Under the pieces are notes generated by a model. That model was given only the letters and a program-made list of their open reading frames with translations, made no database searches and was not told the origin of the DNA. 18,729 bases of DNA, taken from an uncultured Lachnospiraceae bacterium. GTDB taxonomy: Bacteria > Bacillota > Clostridia > Lachnospirales > Lachnospiraceae. The stretch's first letter is position 1. Every line of letters starts with the position of its first letter. A program made the position numbers and the translations under genes. Below, one piece after another: positions 1-5,335 of the stretch. Where the stretch lies: the NCBI GenBank assembly GCA_910580195.1, contig CAJTWA010000064.1:1-18729 (forward strand). The letters are read 5' to 3'.

Positions 1-130
1 TTAGTTCGCCGGAACGTTGCCCAGTTTGCGTGGGGAAGGGCTGCCCCAAACTGCCATCCGGTTCCAAAAACTTCCCCAAACTGCCGTCCGGTTCCAAAGA
101 CTTCTACATCACATTGCCCGCCATATTATT
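1..130. repeat. Dispersed intergenic element, copy A (left edge cut by the window)
   Basis: This stretch lies just beyond the aroC stop and shares two blocks with 10721-10796, beyond the HD-domain gene. Block one is 17-42, with a single difference from 10721-10746. Block two is 81-121 against 10755-10796; its first 17 bases are identical, the middle is diverged, and both end in ACATTGCCCGC. The DNA between the blocks differs: copy B has a long hairpin, while copy A has a 30-bp tandem duplication and a weaker fold (TGGGG at 31-35 with CCCCA at 44-48). In both cases the element sits directly 3' of a minus-strand gene, in the same orientation. No transposase or convincing coding frame is visible. 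It is probably a small non-autonomous or REP-like repeat acting in the 3' UTR; the left border cannot be seen. Confidence 0.6.
44..103. repeat. 30-bp tandem duplication inside element copy A
   Basis: Two adjacent 30-bp units, 44-73 and 74-103, each begin CCCCAAACTGCC and differ at two positions. Copy B of the element at 10721-10796 carries only one equivalent of the CTGCC(A/G)TCCGGTTCCAA part, so the duplication is specific to this copy. Confidence 0.85.
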
Positions 131-135
131 AAGTT

Positions 136-1263
136 TTAATTTTTATAAAGCTGTTCTAAGTAGGATAACTGGCTGCCCATATTTTCCATGATAAGGTCTA
201 ATAACGTTAGGGCTGCCATAGCCTCGACCACAACCACAGCCCGGGGCACAATGACGGGATCATGGCGGCCGTGGATGGAAATTTCTATCTCTTCCCCTTG
301 CTTATTGATGGTGGCCTGAGGGGAGGCAATGGAGGGAGTGGGCTTTATGGCGGCACGGAAAATGATGGGTGCGCCGCTGCTGATTCCGCCTAAAATCCCT
401 CCGGCATGGTTGGTAGAGAAGGCGGGTTTCCCATCCCTAATTCCAAAGCTGTCGTTGTTTTCAGAGCCTAATGCAGCTGCGGCGGCAAAGCCGTCCCCGA
501 TTTCGAAGCCTTTGACGGCGCCGATGGAGAAAATGGCTTTGGCTAAGTTCGCGTCTAATTTATCGAATACCGGTTCCCCGATTCCGGCAGAGACCCCAGT
601 AATGATACATTCGATAATCCCTCCAGCGGAATCTTTTTTTTCCATGCAGGATTCCAGAAATTCCTGCGCTTTTTGGCAGGGGAGCGGTTCTGGCATGTAC
701 AGGGGGCTTGCAAGGATTTCCCGGCGGGTTTCGGGAAGGTTCCCGCGGAGCAGCTCTTCTGGGGTTTTTCCGATAGATACTGGGCCAATGGAGCGGGCGT
801 AGGTCAGGAAAGCGATGCCAAGCTGCCCTAGCAGTTTGGCAGCTACTGCACCTGCGGCGACCCGGCCAATGGTTTCCCGGCCAGAGGAACGGCCGCCGCC
901 CCGGTAATCGCGGAACCCGTATTTTTGGTCAAAGGTGTAGTCTGCATGGCCCGGACGGTAGTAAGATGCAATGTCCCCGTAATCCCTAGAGCGCTGGTCC
1001 TTGTTGGAAACCAGAAGGCTGATGGGGGTTCCGGTAGTTTTTCCGCCAAAAACGCCGGATAAGAGTTCCACGGCGTCTGCTTCCTTCCGCTGGGTGGAAA
1101 ATTTGGACTGGCCGGGCTTTCGCCTGTCTAAGTATTCCTGTATGTCTGCTTCTGTGAGGGGAAGGCCTGCGGGGCATCCGTCTATGGCAACGCCGATGCC
1201 TTTCCCATGGGATTCTCCCCAAGTTGTGATTTTAAAATGACTGCCAAGTGTTGAACCTGCCAT
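136..1263 (-). CDS. aroC: Chorismate synthase
   Basis: Last step of the shikimate pathway: it converts 5-enolpyruvylshikimate-3-phosphate to chorismate, using reduced FMN as a non-consumed cofactor in the cytosol. The 375-residue product has the family signatures GESHG (16-20, with His19), RPGHAD (103-108, with His106) and RGGGRSSGRET (121-131), plus a C-terminal RHDPVIVPRA block. Length is normal for the family. The frame stays open upstream to 1614, but the start at 1263 is preferred: it has an AGGAGG site at about 1269-1274 with a short spacer, and the protein then begins MAGSTLG as chorismate synthases do. The upstream extension is low-complexity and runs through the 67-bp repeats. The gene is divergent from the pyrophosphatase-like gene and has no shikimate-pathway neighbours here. 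Confidence 0.97.
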   Translation of the reverse strand: MAGSTLGSHFKITTWGESHGKGIGVAIDGCPAGLPLTEADIQEYLDRRKPGQSKFSTQRKEADAVELLSGVFGGKTTGTPISLLVSNKDQRSRDYGDIASYYRPGHADYTFDQKYGFRDYRGGGRSSGRETIGRVAAGAVAAKLLGQLGIAFLTYARSIGPVSIGKTPEELLRGNLPETRREILASPLYMPEPLPCQKAQEFLESCMEKKDSAGGIIECIITGVSAGIGEPVFDKLDANLAKAIFSIGAVKGFEIGDGFAAAAALGSENNDSFGIRDGKPAFSTNHAGGILGGISSGAPIIFRAAIKPTPSIASPQATINKQGEEIEISIHGRHDPVIVPRAVVVVEAMAALTLLDLIMENMGSQLSYLEQLYKN

Positions 1264-1304
1264 AATGGACCTCCTAACGGTATCTGTAAAAATTTTTGCT
1301 TGAC

Positions 1305-1345
1305 GCAGGAAAACGGGATAGGCCGTCGCTGCCCCGTTTTCCTGC
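1305..1345 (-). promoter_or_regulatory. Stem-loop at the 5' end of the aroC leader
   Basis: A perfect 13-bp inverted repeat, GCAGGAAAACGGG at 1305-1317 and its complement at 1333-1345, encloses a 15-nt loop. If aroC is transcribed from the TATAAT at 1354-1359, the mRNA would start within a few bases of this stem. A 5'-terminal stem-loop of this kind often protects mRNA from decay; the role here is inferred. It lies too far from the ribosome binding site (about 1269-1274) to occlude it directly. Confidence 0.6.
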
Positions 1346-1353
1346 CACAGTAG

Positions 1354-1382
1354 ATTATAGCGGACCCAGACGGAAAAAGAAA
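1354..1382 (-). promoter_or_regulatory. Possible aroC promoter
   Basis: Read on the minus strand there is a perfect TATAAT at 1354-1359. The hexamer 17 nt upstream (about 1377-1382) is T-rich and matches TTGACA poorly. The -10 box is convincing and the -35 box weak, so the call rests on the -10 element and its position in front of aroC. Confidence 0.45.
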
Positions 1383-1405
1383 GCATTTTCTGGGAAAAGC
1401 CTGAC

Positions 1406-1440
1406 AAAAAACGCCTTTGGGGACATGGCAGGCGCTTTTT
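1406..1440 (-). terminator. Terminator-like hairpin in the aroC / pyrophosphatase divergent region
   Basis: AAAAAACGCCT at 1406-1416 pairs with AGGCGCTTTTT at 1430-1440 with one mismatch, around a 13-nt loop. On the minus strand the stem is followed by a run of six T, as in an intrinsic terminator. It lies upstream of the proposed aroC promoter, so it would matter as an attenuator only if aroC has a second, more distal promoter. It may instead insulate aroC from antisense transcription. Confidence 0.4.
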
Positions 1441-1459
1441 GAAAAAAGAATGGATTTTA

Positions 1460-1488
1460 TTGAGAAAAGAGGGGGATTCTGCTATACT
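1460..1488 (+). promoter_or_regulatory. Promoter for the pyrophosphatase-like gene
   Basis: TTGAGA at 1460-1465 and TATACT at 1483-1488 are 17 bp apart, each matching the SigA consensus at five of six positions. Transcription should begin near 1495, so the whole 67-bp repeat array would form the 5' UTR and start of the mRNA. Confidence 0.7.
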
Positions 1489-1501
1489 GGGTGTTACAGC
1501 A

Positions 1502-1706
1502 AAAGAGGGGAAAGGAAGTGGAAAGGATTTGGTAAAGCAGCCAACATTTATGGCTGGGTATGTGCAGTAAAAAAGAGGGAAGGAAATGGAAGGATTCGGT
1601 AAAACAGCCAGCATGTATGGCTGGGTATGTGCAGTAAAAAAGGGGGAAGGAAATGGAAGGATTTGGTAAAACAGCCAGTATCTCCAGATGGCTGGATATG
1701 TGCCTT
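1502..1706 (+). repeat. Three tandem ~67-bp units carrying a ribosome binding site and start codon
   Basis: Units run about 1502-1568, 1569-1635 and 1636-1706; the third has a 4-bp expansion. Each has a purine-rich run like GGGGAAGGAA, then (A/G)TGGAAGGATT, then a small inverted repeat AGCCA...TGGCT, then ATGTGC. The start of the pyrophosphatase-like gene (1653) lies in unit three; unit two has an equivalent ATG at 1586 and unit one a GTG at 1518. The unit length is not a multiple of three, so the copies fall in different frames. The paired arms are kept in all units while the loop between them varies, which suggests RNA structure. Confidence 0.85.
1586..1669 (+). CDS. Possible upstream leader ORF created by the repeat
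   Basis: The second repeat unit offers the same ribosome binding site and ATG as the gene itself. This frame encodes 27 residues (MEGFGKTASMYGWVCAVKKG and seven more) and stops at TAA 1667-1669, 17 bases past the pyrophosphatase start at 1653. It could therefore compete for ribosomes or feed them to the real start by coupling. Nothing suggests a function for the peptide, and it may be only a by-product of the duplication. Confidence 0.3.
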   Translation: MEGFGKTASMYGWVCAVKKGEGNGRIW

Positions 1707-2090
1707 TTAAAATTTGAGGAAATTTATGGAAGGAATATCCCAGATAGCGAGCCAGATTACAGCCATATCATTGGAAAATCGGTAAGGGGAACTGTTGACA
1801 GGCCCCTAGGGACGCCCCACCCCCGCTATCCAGAACTGGTTTATCCCATCAATTATGGGTATGTAGATGGGGAATTTGCTGGCGACGGTGCAGAACAGGA
1901 CGTGTATTTGTTTGGGGCCAAAGATCCTTTGGAAAAATTTGAAGGCAAGGTAATTGCAGTGTGGCACCGCTTTGATGATGTAGAGGATAAATGGATTGTG
2001 TCTTTGGATGGAGGGGATCTTTCCGATGAGGAAATTTTAGGAGGCATTTTTTTCCAAGAGCAGTTTTTTTATGGGAAGTTATATCGGTAA
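1653..2090 (+). CDS. Inorganic pyrophosphatase-like protein
   Basis: A small cytosolic protein resembling the short clostridial proteins usually annotated as inorganic pyrophosphatase, which would split pyrophosphate to phosphate. Recognisable blocks are GTVDRPLGTPHPRYP (46-60), YPINYGYV (64-71), DGAEQDVYLFG (78-88) and KVIAVWHRFDDVEDKWIV (99-116). The last three recall the NYG, GD..D and D..DDK regions of family I enzymes, but the protein is shorter (145 residues or fewer) and not every classical acidic ligand is obvious, so activity is inferred. The start at 1653 has GGGGG six bases upstream. An in-frame ATG at 1698 lacks a good site, although conserved sequence only begins near residue 40. 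The first 15 or so residues come from the tandem repeat and are probably dispensable. Confidence 0.75.
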   Translation: MEGFGKTASISRWLDMCLLKFEEIYGRNIPDSEPDYSHIIGKSVRGTVDRPLGTPHPRYPELVYPINYGYVDGEFAGDGAEQDVYLFGAKDPLEKFEGKVIAVWHRFDDVEDKWIVSLDGGDLSDEEILGGIFFQEQFFYGKLYR

Positions 2091-2292
2091 CATCCATAAG
2101 GGATGTATCTAAATTGGCGTTTATCTTATATCACAGGCAGGTTTGCTTTTATATTCTGGAACATGAGGAAGGGCATCGGCAGGTTCAGATGGCTGGAAAA
2201 GGCATGTTCATTTAGGAAAAAATGTTTGGGAAAGGCAGGAACAATTTGGATGAACCATAAAATGTTGCATTATGGTTATATAGGAGGAGCAT

Positions 2293-3138
2293 ATGGGGAA
2301 AATGGTGAAAGAAACAATCCATGCAAAAGGGATTGACATTGGGATTTATACAACAGATTTTGAGAATGAATATGTTTCGCTTACAGATATCGCTAGGTAT
2401 AGGAGCATAGAGCCAAGAGTTACGATACATAATTGGCTCCGTGGCCGGGATATTGTTGAGTTTCTCGGGCTTTGGGAGATGTTGCATAATCCTGGTTTTA
2501 AACGTATCGAATTCGATACGTTTAAAAAAGATGCAGGGACAAACGCTTATGTGTTTTCCATAAAAAAGTGGAATGAGGAACTTGGGGCAATTGGCCTTAT
2601 TACAAAATCTGGGCGGTATCATGGGGGCATATATGCCCATATGGATATTGCTTTAGAATTTGCTTCTTGGATCTCACCAGAATTTAAACTATACATTATT
2701 AAAGACTATAAAAGGCTAAAATATAGTGAGAATAGCCATTTATCCTTAAATTGGAACCTAAACCGCGAAATTTCCAAACTAAACTACCGGGTACACACCG
2801 ATGCCATCAAGGAAAACTTAATCCCGCCAGAATTAACCCCAGCGCAGATATCCTTCACCTATGCCAGCGAAGCAGACATGCTGAATGTAGTTTTATCCGG
2901 GAAAACAGCAAAACAGTGGAAGGAAGAAAACAGTTCTGCAAAAGGCAACATGCGGGATACCGCAACCTTAAACCAATTGCTGGTGCTTGCGAACTTGGAA
3001 AGTTACAATGCCGTGCTGATTAATCAGGGAAAAAACCAGCAGGACCGTATGCAGCTCCTCCGCCAGCTAGTGATACAGCAGCTTAAGGCCTTAGAAGCTG
3101 TCAGCTTGGACAGCCTGCCTAAATTAGAAAATGGCTGA
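2293..3138 (+). CDS. KilA-N domain protein (phage-type DNA-binding regulator)
   Basis: This 281-residue protein carries a KilA-N domain at about 25-115, including YVSLTDIARY (27-36), a W-L-R-G-R-D segment, the family motif FKRIEFDTFKK (69-79), and the end block GRYHGGIYAHMDIALEFASWISPEF. The C-terminal part (about 150-270) is helical, with an LTPAQISFTYASEADMLNVV block and a Gln-rich tail. KilA-N domains occur in phage and mobile-element regulators and are thought to bind DNA; the target is unknown. The start has TAGGAGG five bases upstream. No phage genes flank it, and 2091-2292 holds no convincing gene or promoter. It may be a domesticated or orphan element gene. The codons for residues 68-79 form a perfect 32-bp palindrome, and its last codons are duplicated downstream. 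Confidence 0.85.
   Translation: MGKMVKETIHAKGIDIGIYTTDFENEYVSLTDIARYRSIEPRVTIHNWLRGRDIVEFLGLWEMLHNPGFKRIEFDTFKKDAGTNAYVFSIKKWNEELGAIGLITKSGRYHGGIYAHMDIALEFASWISPEFKLYIIKDYKRLKYSENSHLSLNWNLNREISKLNYRVHTDAIKENLIPPELTPAQISFTYASEADMLNVVLSGKTAKQWKEENSSAKGNMRDTATLNQLLVLANLESYNAVLINQGKNQQDRMQLLRQLVIQQLKALEAVSLDSLPKLENG
2496..2527. repeat. Perfect 32-bp palindrome inside the KilA-N gene
   Basis: The left arm TTTTAAACGTATCGAA (2496-2511) is followed without spacer by its exact complement (2512-2527). It covers codons 68-79, encoding the conserved FKxxEFDxFK motif. That motif favours partial symmetry (TTT-AAA at both ends, GAATTC in the middle), yet the match is complete. It could be a binding site for the protein itself or for another symmetric DNA-binding protein. 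Confidence 0.9.
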
Positions 3139-3177
3139 CAGCATGGAGCTTGCCTAAATTAGGAAATGGCTGACAGC
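3116..3177 (+). repeat. 27-bp duplication of the KilA-N gene 3' end
   Basis: Positions 3116-3142, containing the last codons and TGA stop (3136-3138), are repeated at 3151-3177 with one base difference. Units start TGCCTAAATTAG and end TGGCTGACAGC. The 35-bp offset puts the second copy out of frame. Confidence 0.85.
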
Positions 3178-3197
3178 CTTATTCTACGGAATAAGGC
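3176..3197 (+). terminator. Hairpin with a TACG loop between the KilA-N gene and tgt
   Basis: GCCTTATTC (3176-3184) and GAATAAGGC (3189-3197) form a perfect 9-bp stem closed by C-TACG-G, a member of the very stable UNCG tetraloop class. No T-run follows, so it may be an mRNA-processing or stability element rather than a strong intrinsic terminator. Confidence 0.45.
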
Positions 3198-3240
3198 GTT
3201 ACGAAGAAAATAAAAGCTTTACAAGAAAGGAAACCAACAT

Positions 3241-4371
3241 ATGTATCGATTATTAAAACAAGAAGGCCGTGCCAAGCGCGGCGAATTCCATACCGTGCAC
3301 GGGGTGATCCAAACCCCGGTCTTTATGAACGTAGGCACGGCTGCGGCCATCAAAGGCGCCGTGTCCACACAGGATTTACAGCAGATTAAAACCCAAGTGC
3401 AGCTTTCCAACACGTACCACCTCCATGTCCGCCCCGGCGACCATGTGGTAAAGGAACTGGGCGGGCTCCACAAATTTATGGTTTGGGACAAGCCCATCCT
3501 GACAGATTCCGGCGGGTTTCAGGTATTTTCCTTAGCGGGCTTACGGAAAATCAAGGAAGAGGGCGTGTATTTCAATTCCCATATTGACGGCAGGAAGATT
3601 TTCATGGGGCCAGAGGAAAGCATGCAGATCCAGTCCAACTTGGCCTCTACCATAGCTATGGCCTTTGACGAGTGCCCTTCCAGCGTAGCCGAGCGCCCTT
3701 ATGTGGAACAGTCCGTGGCAAGGACCTACCGCTGGCTGAAACGGTGCAAAAAGGAACTGGCAAGGCTGAATGGGCTGGAATCTACGATTAACAAAAACCA
3801 GATGCTTTTCGGCATTAACCAAGGGGCAATTTTTGACGACATCCGGGTGGAACATGCCAAGCAGATTGCAGAGCTTGATTTGGACGGGTATGCCATCGGC
3901 GGGCTTGCCGTAGGGGAGAGCCATGAGGAGATGTACCATATTTTGGACGTTACCGTGCCCCACCTGCCTTTGGAAAAGCCTACCTACCTGATGGGGGTTG
4001 GGACGCCGGCAAATATTTTGGAGGGCGTGGAACGGGGCGTGGACTTTTTTGACTGCGTATACCCCAGCCGGAACGGGCGGCACGGCCACCTTTACACCAA
4101 CCAAGGGAAAATCAATTTGTTTAACCAGAAATATGAGCGCGACCCAAAGCCCATTGAGGAAGGCTGCCAGTGCCCGGCGTGCCAGCATTACAGCAGGGCA
4201 TACATCCGGCACCTCTTGAAAGCCAAGGAAATGCTGGGGATGCGGCTGTGTGTGCTCCACAACCTATATTTTTACAATACTATGATGGAAGAAATCCGGG
4301 ACGCCTTGGACGGGGGACGGTTCCATTCCTATAAGGAAGAAAAATTATATGGGATGAAACAGATGAAATAG
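3241..4371 (+). CDS. tgt: Queuine tRNA-ribosyltransferase (tRNA-guanine transglycosylase)
   Basis: It exchanges guanine-34 in the anticodon of Asp, Asn, His and Tyr tRNAs for a queuosine precursor. The 376-residue product shows DSGGFQVFSL (89-98, with the substrate-binding and catalytic Asp89), GINQGA (191-196), GGLAVGE (220-226), and FDCVYPSRNGRHG with the nucleophile Asp271. The zinc ligands are Cys309, Cys311, Cys314 and His340. Length and motifs are complete. The ATG at 3241 is preceded by AAGAAAGG with a spacer of about ten bases. tgt next to yajC is a common bacterial arrangement, although here they are 403 bp apart and yajC appears to have its own promoter. No queuosine-precursor genes (queCDEF) are in the window. 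Confidence 0.97.
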   Translation: MYRLLKQEGRAKRGEFHTVHGVIQTPVFMNVGTAAAIKGAVSTQDLQQIKTQVQLSNTYHLHVRPGDHVVKELGGLHKFMVWDKPILTDSGGFQVFSLAGLRKIKEEGVYFNSHIDGRKIFMGPEESMQIQSNLASTIAMAFDECPSSVAERPYVEQSVARTYRWLKRCKKELARLNGLESTINKNQMLFGINQGAIFDDIRVEHAKQIAELDLDGYAIGGLAVGESHEEMYHILDVTVPHLPLEKPTYLMGVGTPANILEGVERGVDFFDCVYPSRNGRHGHLYTNQGKINLFNQKYERDPKPIEEGCQCPACQHYSRAYIRHLLKAKEMLGMRLCVLHNLYFYNTMMEEIRDALDGGRFHSYKEEKLYGMKQMK

Positions 4372-4383
4372 GCAAACCGTCCC

Positions 4384-4403
4384 AAAAGGACGCCGTTCCT
4401 TTT
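4384..4403 (+). terminator. Short terminator-like hairpin after tgt
   Basis: AAAAGGA (4384-4390) pairs with TCCTTTT (4397-4403) around a six-base loop. The stem is short and its T-run is only four bases, so termination would be weak. Confidence 0.4.
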
Positions 4404-4590
4404 AACCCATATTGGGGGCAGCCTATTTCCCAGAAGCAATGCTGGGATGGGGAGTTAGGCGCAGAAAAATGGCCGGCTGCATGTTGCATGTCCCTTTTAT
4501 GCTCACTGCAGGGGAGCAATACGGATGCCATCCTTACAAGCCTAAAAATAGCCGGATTCTATAAAATTTTTATAAAACCTTGAAAATAGC

Positions 4591-4619
4591 TTGCCCTTGG
4601 CTGCTATTTTGTGTACAAT
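4591..4619 (+). promoter_or_regulatory. yajC promoter with an overlapping inverted repeat
   Basis: TTGCCC (4591-4596) and TACAAT (4614-4619) are 17 bp apart. An inverted repeat, AAAATAGC at 4583-4590 and GCTATTTT at 4603-4610, straddles the -35 box and spacer; it could be an operator, but no regulator can be named. Confidence 0.55.
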
Positions 4620-4774
4620 GGTATAAGCGCGTAAAAATGTGCGGTAAGAGAAAATAGAGCGGACTGTGGCACAGAAGGATAGAAGGTACAAGATATCGTA
4701 TTTTTCAAAAATTGGATCCTACATCTTGTTCTCCATCATTGATATCCCGCAGTTCCAATTTAGGAGGAAAAGAA

Positions 4775-5092
4775 ATGTCTATTTTAGCCCAAACAGAAGC
4801 AGCGGCCGGATTTTCCATTATCTGGATTTTAATCATGCTGGTAGCCCTTTACTTCATGATGATACGTCCGCAGCAGAAGGAAACCAAGCGGAAAAATGCC
4901 ATGCTGTCCGAACTGCGGGTAGGGGACACAGTCCTGACTACCAGCGGCTTTTATGGGATGGTAATTGATATTACAGACGACACCGTGATTATGGAATTTG
5001 GGAACAACAAGAACTGCCGGATTCCCATGCAGAAAGCGGCAATTGCGATGGTGGAGAAGCCAGAAGACGCAGTGGAAAAAGAAGGCAAATAA
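4775..5092 (+). CDS. yajC: Preprotein translocase subunit YajC
   Basis: A small inner-membrane accessory of the SecDF part of the Sec translocase. The 105-residue product has a short N-terminus, one membrane helix (about residues 12-30), the family signature IRPQQKE just after it, and a cytoplasmic domain with LRVGDTVLTTSGFYGMV and a beta-rich tail. The frame continues upstream to 4712, but 4775 is chosen because TAGGAGG lies at 4761-4767 and the usual YajC N-terminus begins there. secD and secF are not in the window. It is followed at once by a probable terminator that overlaps the stop codon. Confidence 0.95.
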   Translation: MSILAQTEAAAGFSIIWILIMLVALYFMMIRPQQKETKRKNAMLSELRVGDTVLTTSGFYGMVIDITDDTVIMEFGNNKNCRIPMQKAAIAMVEKPEDAVEKEGK

Positions 5093-5139
5093 CAATGGGG
5101 GCATTCTCAGGCAGCAGCCGGAGGGTGCTTTTGTTATTT
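5087..5139 (+). terminator. Terminator after yajC
   Basis: AAATAACAA (5087-5095, including the yajC stop) pairs with TTGTTATTT (5131-5139). Inside it GCATTCTC pairs with GAGGGTGC with two G-U pairs. The T-rich 3' arm fits an intrinsic terminator. From here to the leuB promoter nothing else is visible. Confidence 0.6.
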
Positions 5140-5236
5140 CCAGAAAAGCGCCTTTCCATATCTACATATCATAGTACAAAATCACATCATAACCGCAGCT
5201 TATAAAAGCCATGAAAAAGAAAAATGCCTTTTTTAG

Positions 5237-5265
5237 TTGAAATCCGCCGTCAAATATAATATAGT
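5237..5265 (+). promoter_or_regulatory. leuB promoter
   Basis: TTGAAA (5237-5242) and TATAGT (5260-5265) are 17 bp apart. The predicted leader of about 65 nt has a run of T and then a run of A, but is too short for a T-box and shows no leader peptide rich in Leu codons. Any branched-chain control must act at the promoter (for example by a CodY-type repressor), which I cannot show. Confidence 0.65.
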
Positions 5266-5335
5266 AGTAATTGTAATTTTTTTTTCAGTAAAAAAATAGC
5301 CTTAAAAACATAGAACAGCAGGGAGGAACAGAAGC

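Larger units (their letters stand above)
4372..4774 (+). other. 403-bp intergenic region between tgt and yajC
   Basis: It contains a short terminator-like hairpin after tgt (4384-4403), several small self-complementary stretches around 4420-4470 (for example GCCTA...TAGGC enclosing CCCAG...CTGGG), the yajC promoter (4591-4619) and a leader of about 150 nt. The leader has ACAAGAT near 4689 paired with ATCTTGT near 4723. No known riboswitch class is recognisable and no convincing gene is seen. Confidence 0.5.

Noticed and set aside
1264..1614. N-terminal extension of aroC by 117 codons
   Set aside because: The internal ATG at 1263 has an ideal ribosome binding site and the normal family start. 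The extension crosses a promoter, two hairpins and the repeats of the opposite gene, and has no domain character.
2103..2336. 77-codon plus-strand frame before the KilA-N gene
   Set aside because: It has no good ribosome binding site and no recognisable motif, and it runs into the KilA-N gene in another frame.
3541..4260. 239-codon frame opposite tgt
   Set aside because: Fully inside a well-supported conserved gene; long antisense frames are expected with this codon use and the translation has no family features.
5266..5335. T-box or leader-peptide attenuator before leuB
   Set aside because: The leader is only about 65 nt, lacks the T-box core and any stem followed by a terminator, and has no Leu-rich peptide.
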